Positions 49,566-60,000 of a DNA stretch of 60,000 nucleotides are shown piece by piece. A program made the position numbers and the translations under genes. Under the pieces are notes generated by a model that saw only the letters and a program-made list of their open reading frames with translations, was not told where the DNA came from and searched no databases. The stretch spans positions 10,661,427 through 10,721,426 of the forward strand of contig NC_045147.1 of NCBI RefSeq assembly GCF_008831285.2, in the 5' to 3' direction. The DNA is from Nymphaea colorata. Taxonomy: Eukaryota; Streptophyta; Magnoliopsida; Nymphaeales; Nymphaeaceae. How positions within the stretch are numbered: position 1 is the stretch's first letter; every line of letters begins with the position of its first letter.

Positions 49566-50154
49566 CTAATGAAGGGCCCAGTCGTCAAAGCAAAGGCATG
49601 GGCGGGTAGTTGGTGACGATGAAGAACAACTCCACACCATTTTGCAAAACCATGTATTGCAAGTCAAGACAAATATTAGATGAAGCCAGGAACAAAACTC
49701 ATGCAACCTCAAAGGATAAACTCTTCAAAAATGTCACAGTTCAAAAAATCGACTGGTTCTTTTGAAAACAGACAAGAGATCTTCCATGATAGCCTCAACC
49801 CTAAGTCTTAGTTATGTCATTGAAAAACATGTTGAAGACATTCAACAGGTTGAAGACACTCGGTCAAGATGGAATAATAGGTAGGTTTCTAAATGTTCTA
49901 CCTCTCCTACAATAGAGGAAAAGATGGACAATTTGTCAAATTCAACATAAGTGGACTAGGTTTGAGGAGCTTCATTTATTCCATGAGGTTTGTTAATGAA
50001 ATAGCAAACACCTTTCAAGAATAAAGGGGATTGGTTAATGCCTAGAAAACCTCAAAACACAACAAGAGATGTCAAGTTTTTACTTTGAAATAATTCAAAT
50101 GATCAATTTAACACATAAGCATGAGTGCTCGTGTTGTGCATTCATTTACCCATA
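49566..50154. other. Host DNA between two copia elements
   Basis: Starts with the right CTAAT duplication (49566-49570). About 580 bp without recognised features; presumably contiguous with 44464 before element B inserted. Confidence 0.5.
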
Positions 50155-50159
50155 GTACT

Positions 50160-50424
50160 TGTAGAAACACGCAACGGAAGAGGAAACGAGGAAGCAACAC
50201 AAGATATACGTGGAAAACCTCAGGAAGAGGTAAAAAACCACGGAGAAGCTCTAACCTAGAGGCAAAACCGCAACCCTAGGAGAGAGAGTCTATTATCACT
50301 TAATCAACACATTACAATTCTTGATTTTCAGAAAATAAGAGGGAGAGGAAACCCGCCTAGGGCACCGCCCATGGGTGCCGGGTCCATATCTGGACCCGGT
50401 TCCCTATTACGTGATATTCTAACA
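50160..50424 (-). repeat. 3' LTR of element C
   Basis: 265 bp, TGTAGAAACACG to GATATTCTAACA on the plus strand. It lacks the 20-bp segment present in the other LTR. Confidence 0.85.
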
Positions 50425-53400
50425 CTCCTCCTCAAGCTTGGCATACATGTCAAACATGCCAAGCTTGCTAACATTCTTTTCAAATTGTGATGTACATAAG
50501 GCTTTAGTTAGCACATCTGCAATTTGATCTTCAGACTTCATATAAGGAAGAATCAACTCCTTTGAATCTATACGCTCCCGTATGAAGTGACGATCTATCT
50601 CCACATGTTTGTCATGCAGGACAGGATTATTTGCCAGGTTAATTGTCACAATATATCTTCATCTTCTCTTCCACTTCAATTCCAATATCTGCAAGAAGAA
50701 TCTTCAGCCATAACATTTCTGTAACCCCCATAGCAACAACCTTGTATTCAGCCTCAGCACTGGACCTAGAGCAGACTTCCTGTCTTTTACTTCTCCATAC
50801 CACCAGGTTTCCTCCCAGAAAGATGCAGTACCCTGTAGTAGACCTTCTAGTATCTGTGCACCCTGCCCAATCGGCGTCAGAGTATCCTTCAATATTAACA
50901 CAAAGAAGTCATTTACCTGCGTCATTCTTCAGGTACCCCAACACTCTTTCTGCACTCTTCTAGTGACAATCAGTAGGAGCATGCATAAATTGACTCAACA
51001 CATTTACAGCATAAGTAATATCAGGGTGAGTAAGAGTAAGATAAATAAGCTTACCAACCAGCCTCTGATACCGTCCTTTTCCTTCCTCATCCAGGATGTT
51101 ACCAGTTTTGATACTTATCTTTGTACCGGACTCCATGGGAGTTAGAAAGGGCCTGCATCCCAGTTTACCTGTTTCTTTCAGAAGATCCAGAGTATACTTC
51201 CTTTGGCTCATAACAAGTCTCTCTGATCTAGCAATCTCTATTCTCAGAAAGTACCTTAATTTTCCTAGATCTTTAAGGTCAAATTCAACAGCTAACCTCT
51301 CCTTCATCTTCATTTTCTCTTCTTCGTCGTCACATGTGACAATCATATCATCAACATATACAAGAAGAATCACCAGGCCATTTCTCTGCTTAATGAATAA
51401 GGTATGATCACCCTGTTTGTACCCATTAGTCTTCATTACCACCCTCAGTCTTTCAAACCATGCTCTGGGGGTCTGCTTCAGTCCATACAGGGCCTTCTTG
51501 AGATGACAACATTTTCTGTTGAGCATATCCAGGAGGCATGCTCATATAGACCTCTTCCTCTAGATGGCCGTTCAAGAAGGCGTTCTTGACATCAAGCTGG
51601 TTCATGCCCCACTTCTTTTGCACTGCAAGTGCGATGACCCTCACAGTCTTCAGTTTTGCAATAGGAGCAAAGGTTTCAAGATAATCAATTCCATATTTTT
51701 GGCTGAACTCCTTTGCAACCAGGCGAACTTCATACCGTTCCACAGTACCATCAGGTTTATACTTCACATTAAACACCCACTTAGAACCGACTAAGTGAGT
51801 CCCCTCGGGAATATCAACCACTTCCCACGTGTTGTTCTTTGCCAAGGCATCCATCTCCTCTGTCATGGCCTGTAGCCATTTAAGATCCTCTCTAGCATCT
51901 TCCACACACCTGGGAATCACAGACATAGACAAAGAAGTAATAAAGCATTTCGCATATGAGACAAATCTCTGAATAGGGTGAGAAGTACATGACCTGGTCC
52001 CCTTGCGCAAGGCTATGAAAAGCTCTTCATTCATTGGACTTGGTTCATTCGGGGAACTCACAGGATTGGGATTGGTTACATCAACATCCTCAACCACATC
52101 TTTCTTCTTTCTGGTGTACACTTGGCCAAATAAATGATCACGGGCTGTGGGCTGATCATCCACAGGGCCCCCTTCCATATGACTGTCTCTATCATCTCGA
52201 ACTGTATCTTCCACATTGTAACTAGCCTTGTAATCCAAGAAGTCCATAAACTGAATAAGCTGATTTGAAGAATACTCTTTCACAATGTTCCCTATACACT
52301 CCCCCTGAAGAGGATTCACAGGAAAATACGCCCCATGTTCATGAAAGGTAACATCCCGGGAGACATAGATTTTGGAAGTAGTAGGATCAAGACATTTATA
52401 TCCCTTCTGAGTTAAGGAATACCCCAAGAAGACAGCTTTGACAGACCGAGGGTCAAGTTTCTTGATGGTTGGACTATGGTTATGAACAAAGCAAATACAC
52501 CCAAACACCCGAGGAGTAAGAGGCTAGGGGTTATGAGTGGGCATGAGCACAGAATAAGGAGTACGACCATTCAACACACGAGTAGGCATACGGTTAATAA
52601 GGTGGGCACTGGTGAGAATGGCATCACCCCAGTAGCGCTTAGGAACGTGCCTGTGGAACATAATAGCACGGGTGACATCTAATAAATGGCGATTTTTCCG
52701 TTCGGCCACGCCATTCTGTGGAGGAGTGTAGCTACAGGACGTCTCATGAACAATAGCCTTGCTCCTCATGAGTCATCCAGGGATTGGGAAACATACTCTC
52801 TACCATTATCAGTGCGCAAAGTTGAACAGACGTCTGAAATTGATTCTCAACAAATGCAACAAAATTTTTGACAATGACTGTGACTTCACTACGTTCTTTC
52901 AACAGGTACACGAACGTACACCGGGAGTAGTCATCAATAAGAGTCATAAAGTAATGAAAACCACGACAGGTGGGTACTCTCGAAGGACCCTAAACATCAG
53001 AGTGAACCAAAGCAAACTGACACACTTCACAAGTGAAGGAGTCCATGGAAACAGAAGTAAAAAAACTAGGGAACAACTTCTTAATCAACTAGAATGAGAG
53101 ATGTCCAAGATGCTCGTGCCATCGCATAATGGTAGACCTATCCTCCACGCCCGACAACTGTCCACTAGTGGCTTAAATGAGAGCAGAAGCAATCTGTAGA
53201 GACCATCAATAACCGAACCAATCCCAATCTTCTTCCCCGTCACCAAGTCCTGCAGGAAATAATGATCAGCATAAAAGATTAGATTGCAATTGAGTTCTTT
53301 TGTAATACTGTTGACAGATAACAAATTCACATGGATATTGGGAACATGAAGAGCATTATGAAGACGATATTTATTTAACAAGGACAAACTCCCTTTTCCA

Positions 53401-54320
53401 GCCACAGAACGCGTTGCTGCCCTGAAGACAATTTGTACTCTTGAAACATCTTAGGGTCCTCTGTCGTATGATGCGTAACTCCACTGTCAACAATCCAATC
53501 ACCAAGTGAGGGATTACCTTGATCGCTTGTGGCAACAAGAGCTTGGGCTAACTGAGCACCCTCAGACGTGGAGGCATTCTCATGAGTAGTAGAAAGCCGG
53601 CTGATATAAGCTTGCAGTTCCTTGATTTGGTCAGAGGAAAGCTTTGATTTTTCAACACTGGAAGAGCTACCATGACTAGAGTCGGGCACAGGAGGACCTC
53701 GCCGACCAGAAGGGGGACGACCACGGGTGAGCCTCTTCTCAGGGTGAATATCCCAATAGAAATCAACAGAATGCCCCAACTTGTTACAATGACTACAACG
53801 CCGAATAGGACGCTGCCCAGTCCCTGGAGCACGGCTAACAAAAGCTGAGGGTGAACTCCCATGACTAGAGTCGACATGCATCACCTGACGGCGTTGTTCC
53901 TCAGATTCCACCAAAGCATACACCTCCTCAATCATACACCTCCTCAATCCCAGGAGTCTCGTCACAGTTGAGGATTTGACTCCTAATGGATTCAAATCCA
54001 TCCTCGCAAGAACAATCCACATGTCATATGAGGTTGACTTTCGCAAAATAAGGCTGAATATCAGTAGAAACAGAACTAATAATCCACACCTTAACTTGAC
54101 TATCCTCCAACGCCCAAGTCGCCCAGCTAGGATCGGTTTTACTAGGCGCGGGTTTCTCCCCAGTGATGTAGGGCAAACGACCACGACTCGTGATTCCAAT
54201 TTCCAGCGCAGCAGACCAAGAGAGATAGTTGTCTTTGTTCAGCCGAATAGAGGTGACTTGAACAGGCACATTCTCGCTCCTTGTTGCCCGTGCCAAAGGC
54301 AACATCGATCTTGGGAGTCA
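50425..54320 (-). pseudogene. Degenerate gag-pol of element C
   Basis: Landmarks from 5' to 3' on the minus strand: gag (YLSWSAALEIGI, 54305-54024); zinc knuckle CSHCNKLGHSVDFYW, in which the last metal-binding Cys is Tyr; protease DSG (VDSGVTHHTTED, ~53490); pre-integrase (53405-53085); integrase pieces (DDYSRCTFVYLL; NGVAERKNRHLLDV; 52947-52524); reverse transcriptase in two frames (52508-51453 and 51526-50960, with LLVYVDDMIV); and an RNase H tail (ADVLTKAL, 50649-50419). At least six frame breaks separate the pieces, so no functional polyprotein is possible. Confidence 0.9.
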
Positions 54321-54548
54321 TCTCTGCGGCCATCACGAGCACCAAAGACAAACAATATCCACTAGAAAACACAAGAGGGAATACTGCGTAAGAGAGGCAG
54401 TGACGGCTCAAGAGCAGCAACGACGGCGCAAGAGGCGACGGTGCACAGGAGACGACGGCGGCGTAAGAGGCGACAAAGCAAAGGGCGACGACGGCGGAAA
54501 AGACAACACCGGCGGCAGCGGCGGAAACGACGGCAACGACACAAGACC
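54321..54548 (-). other. Leader of element C, GC-rich
   Basis: Between the 5' LTR and gag. Iterated GGCGACG, GGCGGCG and AAGAGGCGAC words resemble in style, not in sequence, the GC-rich leader of element B. Confidence 0.6.
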
Positions 54549-54830
54549 GGCAGAAACACGCAACTGAAGAAGAAACGAAGAAGCAACACAAGATATACGT
54601 GAAAAATCTCAAGAAGAGGTAAAAAACCACAGAGAAGCTCTAACCTAGGGGCAAAACCGCAACCCTAGGAGAGAGAGTCTATTATCACTTAATCAACACA
54701 TTACAATTCTTGATCAAAAAATAAGAGGGAGAGGAAACCCGCCTAGGGCACCGAGCCATCCTCAGTTCCCGCGCCCATGGGTGTCGGGTCCATATCCGGA
54801 CCTGGTTCCCTATTAAGTGATATTCTAACA
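54549..54830 (-). repeat. 5' LTR of element C
   Basis: About 282 bp; the inner boundary is uncertain because the terminal CA of the element sense is lost. It ends GATATTCTAACA on the plus strand. Confidence 0.8.
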
Positions 54831-54835
54831 GTACC

Positions 54836-55445
54836 GTACGAGTATTAGAATTCATTTCACATCAATATCGTCAAACCTCTAGAAGGCATATCTTTCAATT
54901 TCCAAAATGTGAACATAAAAGAATCATCCTCGACATCTTAGGTAATCAAAAAGAAGAATCAAAAAGAAGAGCAGATATTGACCCCAAAATTGCACATCCT
55001 CGAAAGATTGTCACATTCAATTCCTGCGAGTTCAGTATCTTTCAGGCACCTTTTGCTTTTCTTTTCTTTTCTTTAGTTTCTTTTGTTTTTCTGATTTTTT
55101 TTTTCCTTTGATTTTTTCTTTTTTTCAGGCATACCTTCACCTTTGAGAGTATATCACCACCTCAAAGGCTACTACGAAGCTCCACCGCTTTGCTAAAGCT
55201 GGTTATGTATAGCTTTATCACGTGTCCAACCCGCTTCACCTTACGGGTTTTCGACGAGCTATAAGTCATTATCTTCACGAAATAGACATAAATCAACTAT
55301 ATGCCTATCCGGTACTTTGATTACATTACTGACTCAGAGGAACTACTACACAAGCCCCGAGCCCATCTCTCAACTCTCATTTTCTTACCAGAACATTGTG
55401 GCTTCTTAGTCATGCTAAATCCTTGCAAATGTTTGAACACTAGAG
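54836..55445. other. Intergenic DNA right of element C
   Basis: Nothing recognised; a T-rich low-complexity run lies at 55040-55130. Confidence 0.5.
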
Positions 55446-57683
55446 TCAATAGCATTTCCTAGTCTGGACTTTCTCAACTTCATAGGAATTTTCCTTAATG
55501 TTCATATCCATAATTTTTTCAACTTGCCTCTTCCATTGGTTGACAACAAAAACTTGAAATTTTCTCATACTCCGGAGGATACTAAGAGTAAAGCAAAGAC
55601 ATATCATTGTGAGAGAAATCATCTTTAATTTGCAAAAGTTCTTGACATCAAAGGAGACACAGACTGTTAAGATCAGTAGGCAACTGCCTTCAGCTACCAA
55701 TGTCCCTTTTAGCTATAGACAAGGCTTCCTCTTATCGGGAGATACATGAAAATCATCTTCAATAATACAAGGCAAATCACAATGTTTTAATCACAATGTT
55801 TTAGAGTCAAGTGGTTGACAAGAAGAACGAGAACACCAGAAAATTTTCATAGCCAAATCTGAAGATAAATAAAGAAAGTAGTTTACCACGCCTGCATAGA
55901 GCTTCTTATTGGTGCACATGACAAAGATCCATTTGGCACGAGGGTGACCTTGACCTATTGCTGTGTCAAGGAGCTCTCCACTTTTCACATGTATGATTTT
56001 TCCATTCCTGGGTGAATATTCATAGAGCTCCCTCTCTTGCTGAAATAGCACACAAATAGAGATTGTATATGTAAGCGATTTAAAAAACATAATAACTAAA
56101 AAATAAATAGCAAACTGCATGTTCCAAATATCAGTAGCAGCCTAGCAGGAAACTCTGTAATAAGCACAGTAGCATCACCCATTGACAGAAATGCAAAGCC
56201 ATAGAAGTAAACTTCTCTAAAACTCCAGAAGAATGTGACCGTACTATCAGCAAGCATTTATTAATTTGACATTAAAAAAAATGATGACAGGCCTACAGAA
56301 TCATGAGGTTGATTCGTTACAGCCAAAGAGCTCATGATTTAATCTCTACAGTAAGGAATCTCATTCAATTATGAAGCCTCACCCTTCAAGAATATCTACT
56401 CAAGAACTTAAAAACCACCTCAGACCAGAAAAACATATAGCCTCATTTCTCCCTTCCTTTTTAAACATATCCTAGACCACACAGTTTTTTAATAATCAAA
56501 TTTTAACCATATTTTACTAATGTTTCAATCCTTCCTGGAAAAGTCAACTTGCACGTAGGAGAGAACTCTCCAAAGCACGTAGGAGAGAACTCTCCAAAGC
56601 ACTTTAACATGTTAACAGCGATTAGTATATGAACATAATCTTAACTATTCATAGATATTGCAGGAGTAAAAAGTTAAGGGTCATCGCTGGGGTAGTGTGA
56701 TGACAATGGGGTCTACTCACAACATAAATCATAACTTACCATGGCATGCAGCAAAGCTAAAGGAGATATGCTGCATCTGCAGATGCATGCAAACATGCTG
56801 CACACAAAAGACAAGGTTTTTTCCTTGTTCTGTATCATTCTGTAAACCACCAGAAACAATCTACTGTTGTCCCATCCCCTGGGCCCTGAACACCACTTCT
56901 CCTCCAACATTATAGATGAAAAAGAAAGAAATGGCGCCCAGAGCTAAGTTGACAAGATGTAGATCCACATGTATCTATTTTGAAGTAAATCATTATAAGC
57001 AAGAAAAGGTTCAAGATGAAGCAGCAATCAAGAAGAGTTCTTTCAGATGCTCAATAAGGCGGTTCTCTAGTGCGTGAGCAATACATAGCATAAAAACAAT
57101 AACTAAGATTGAATTTGAAGTCACTGTTTAGTAAACCAATTTTAAAATCAAGATTCCAATGAAACCGTTTTCAGGCAGCCAGTGGGTAGGGTTGATGAGT
57201 TGCTGCATCATCTCGGCTAATTTTCAGCTACTACCCAAAAGGACCAACAAAGGACGAAAAAGTCGCAACAAAAGCACCAAAAAAACCAGACCTTAGATGC
57301 CTTTCCGCTAAGGGCTTCCGGCTTGCTGTAATTGAAGAAGGAGATCGTGCGGTGGTTTAGGCGGACGAAATCGATGGCCTGCCACCTGCAAATTTGAACA
57401 TCTTGTTTAAAATGTCCGAATTGAAAGAGAAGGGAAGCATGAGGAAAGAGAACAACCATAGCACTTCGGCCTGCAAATTTGAACATCTTGTTTAAAATGT
57501 CCGAATTGAAAGAGAAGGGAAGCATGAGGAAAGAGAACAACCATAGCACTTCGGCGACGACAGCGGAGTCAGCAAGCTCACGTCTGGTCCTGTAACTCCA
57601 AGCTGACGTCTGGTCCTATAACTCCTGTAGACCTTCTCGACCTTCAATGCTGCAGCGTCCATGGGCCTCCCTTCCGCATTCAT
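55446..57683 (-). pseudogene. IQM-type calmodulin-binding protein pseudogene
   Basis: IQM proteins are plant IQ-motif calmodulin binders. Exon 1 (57683-57542) starts MNAEGRPMDAAALKVEKV and continues YRSYRTRR. A 26-bp tandem duplication (57575-57600, 57601-57626) then shifts the frame before the expected AELW-type residues. Exon 2 (57385-57292) encodes WQAIDFVRLNHRTISFFNYS. An 85-bp tandem duplication (57386-57470, 57471-57555) repeats the exon 1 end plus intron 1. A clear internal exon at 56039-55887 encodes ERELYEYSPRNGKIIHV, SGELLD and KWIFVMCTNKKLYAGV. The conserved HWLEAIDPRHRYGHNL region was not found; only a weak LALLHAM match near 56745 is visible. Downstream sequence (55880-55446) shows decayed pieces such as GTLVAEG. 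The frame shift and missing exons indicate a pseudogene. Confidence 0.75.
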
Positions 57684-58819
57684 TGGAGCGGATGACGGGC
57701 AGCTGAGGTTGGAAGGCAGCGAGAAGTTTCAGGCGGAAATAGGCTGGAAGATGGCATGAAAAGTAGTTGACCTGTGTAGACTTGTCAACTAAAGTATAAT
57801 TATAACATTTATAATTTTCTTTTTTACCAAAACAACTACGTTATGAAAAGTAGTTGCATTGCAGAAATGCGTACCTCTTGCTTTACAAAGGAAGGAAAAC
57901 TTAACCTTGTCTAACTTAACCTTGTCTAAGAAGTGTGTTGATATATTTTAGTTGGTTGAAATCTTTTATCAAAAGACCTGCAAGGTCTGTGGGTGGGTGC
58001 ATATATAGAAAAACATTTGGATGGGCTAGCTTCTATACTTTTGCAAACTAAGAAGTTGTTGGTTGCACCCCTTTTGAGTTTGATGGAAAACAGACTTGTC
58101 CTTTACATATAACCTTTCCTTTTGTTGAGATTAACCACCAGTGCATCCCACTACTTCTTGTGTGATGCGTGAAGGGAACTTTGGGTGTTTAGTTTAGTAA
58201 GGTCGCTCTATGGAAAGCAATGGAGTTTGGGTGTTTTGAGAGTAAACTTTATAGTCATAAGCAACAATTCTGCAATTGAGTTTGTGCTTCTAAGCTCCAT
58301 TGCCTTTGTTGAGTTCCTTTTTCCGCGAGAGAGATCAACCTTACTAAACAAAACACCCAAAGTTCCCTTCACTCATCACACAAGAAGTAGCGGGACGCAC
58401 AGATTAATCCCAACAAAAGGAAAGGTTATATGTAAAGGACAAGCCTGTTTTCCATCAAACTCAAAAGAGGTGCAACCGACAACTTCTTAGTTTGCAAAAG
58501 TATAGAAGCTAGCCCATCCGAATATGTTTATAACCCACAGGTCTTTTTTATTTCAACCGTCTTTTTTATTTCAACCAAAACCAGGTTTTTTTTATTTCAA
58601 CCAAAACCACGTTCAACCGGCGGTCTGCCATTGAACGGGCCCATCCAAGGACTTTTGTCGGTTTCGACTCAGGCAACAAGAAAAGGAGGGCAGGCAGCTT
58701 CAACCACAGGGCGCGAACTCACACAGTCGCACTCTCTTTCTATTATATAAATAACTCTTTCTATTATATAAATAACGTGGATTCCTCCAGCTCTCATGAG
58801 AGGAATCCTTCTCACACAC

Positions 58820-58890
<71 letters not shown>

Positions 58891-60000
58891 ACAATTTCTC
58901 CAATCAAGTTTGGTTTGAAAATCTTTTATATATATAAAATTTACAGATTTTCCTAATCTAAGTTTAGATTGAAAATCTTCAGTCCTCAGCACACCGGGTA
59001 CAATGTACATGTACAATCATTTTCTCTTTTTGACTAGTGTACAAAAAAGGCAAGTCTAAAACAAATTTAATAGCTCTTTTTGACTAGTGTACAAAAAAGG
59101 CAAGTGTAAAACAAATTTAATAGCCCATGCTTGAGAAAATTGGAATCTATGAGGAAGAGAGTTACACTACTCAATTCAGGCACAGAAGCTGGAAACTACC
59201 TAGTTTTCCACAACTCAGACCCATGCATCAACTGAAGAACCGCTAGCGTCTGCCATTGAACCGGTCCATCCATGCCAAGGACTTCTGTCGGTTATGGCTC
59301 AAACCGCCGGAAGATTCAAGCACATGGAATCTCACCCACACACTCGCACTCTCTCCCTCTCTCTTTCTATTATATTATTGAAGTAACATAAACGACGAAG
59401 GTGGCAATGGGTGATTCAGACAAGTTCCCTAACCATAATTATGAATGCGGATTGGTTGGGCTGTAGATGAGGTGGGACTGCATGAATTTAATCATGGTAT
59501 TTGGTGAACTTTTATCCCTTTCCCCTAGGTACTCAATGTTTTTTAAGAGTGACTAATACAAAAAGAAAGAAACTATCCCTCACCAATGGTGCAACCGTTC
59601 CTTACACATATGGACAAGTACCTAAACAACAAAACTGACTTCTTGTTAGGTTAAACTGACCTGACCTTCCCATCAGTGTGTATCGTATGAGAGAGAGAGT
59701 GTTCCATCCAGTGCACCAGCAGATCCAATTTCTACCTCTATCTTTGTTGTCCTCTTGTTTACCATTCATCCAATGCACCGTTGTCCCCTTGATTTCTAGA
59801 GAATAAGACCCAAAAAAAGGTCATTACCACACATGCATGTTGTTGGATATAATACAGAATGGCTTGAAACCTTATTTGGAATTCATTGTTTTACAATACA
59901 TTTAAAAATTCAACAATATAGGTGGATGCGAAATGAAAGAAAAAACTTGAGTATACTAGTTTAAACTGAAACCTCTAGCAGGATAAAATAAAAATTGAAC
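56093..60000. repeat. Right copy of the segmental duplication, continues off the window
   Basis: Collinear with 40111-43119. It keeps ~340 bp at 56658-57000 and ~480 bp at 57156-57640 that the left copy lacks or has replaced. It has its own TG/TA microsatellite (58816-58886) and foldback element. It has many short tandem duplications where the left copy is single: 56551-56598 (24-bp unit), 57575-57626 (26), 57386-57555 (85), 57899-57928 (15), 58734-58775 (21) and 59024-59123 (50). Confidence 0.9.
57949..58615. mobile_element. Foldback element, right copy
   Basis: Same inverted-repeat structure as 41152-41793, with the same flanking DNA, so it was carried by the segmental duplication. The right terminus is triplicated: TTTTTTATTTCAACC occurs three times at 58541-58605. 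Confidence 0.75.

Larger units (their letters stand above)
50160..54830 (-). mobile_element. Older, degenerate Ty1/copia retrotransposon (element C)
   Basis: A 4671-bp element. LTRs at 50160-50424 and about 54549-54830 are clearly diverged: many substitutions, a 20-bp indel (GAGCCATCCTC region at ~54757) and smaller gaps. Flanks GTACT (50155-50159) and GTACC (54831-54835) are a probable target duplication with one change. The polypurine tract (CTTGAGGAGGAG, minus) is present. No recognisable tRNA-Met primer-binding site follows the 5' LTR, whose inner end reads GCCGG rather than the expected CA. Gag-pol is split by many frameshifts and stops. Confidence 0.9.

Noticed and set aside
1-60000. 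CRISPR arrays or bacterial mobile systems
   Set aside because: No regularly spaced repeat-spacer structure; introns and plant gene families show a eukaryotic nuclear origin.

Overview
This window is nuclear DNA from a flowering plant. The evidence is multi-exon genes with plant-type introns, a KIN-12 phragmoplast kinesin, an F-box/kelch gene of the At5g15710 type, a seed-type 1-Cys peroxiredoxin, IQM and BEL1-like gene remnants, and Ty1/copia retrotransposons primed by initiator tRNA-Met. The species cannot be named from the sequence. All genes recognised with confidence lie on the minus strand.

The left half (1-30 kb) is genic. A large KIN-12 kinesin gene (start codon at 12434, running off the left edge at about 190) has 25 exons that can be joined in frame into at least 2407 codons. 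One of its introns appears to start with GA instead of GT. From about 12.5 to 20 kb there is intergenic DNA with retroposon-like debris and simple repeats. An F-box/kelch gene (25020-21738, 450 aa in two exons) uses a GC-AG intron. A small uncertain transcription unit (26642-25.9 kb) lies just upstream of it. The 1-Cys peroxiredoxin gene (29740-28671, four exons, 220 aa) is complete.

From 30 to 37 kb the DNA is AT-rich, without recognisable genes, and full of short direct tandem duplications and GTAC-rich clusters. From 37.5 to 55 kb it is copia territory. There are two degraded pol fragments of different families (37.8-40.1 kb), a very young element with identical 165-bp LTRs and a 5-bp target duplication (44470-49565), and an older, heavily mutated element (50160-54830). 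The young element is nevertheless disabled by a deletion and a frameshift in its RNase H region.

The two copia elements sit between two copies of a segmental duplication (40111-43119 and 56093-60000, the latter continuing past the right edge). Both copies carry a foldback element with arms of about 280 bp and the 5' end of an IQM-type calmodulin-binding gene. The right copy retains more of the IQM gene (57683-55446), but as a pseudogene damaged by tandem duplications, one of which repeats an exon-intron junction. A BEL1-like homeodomain gene fragment (43405-43854) lies beside the left copy. I found no previously undescribed multi-gene system. The most interesting signals are the non-canonical splice sites, the mini-exon created by tandem duplication, and the many short tandem duplications that distinguish the two duplicate copies.
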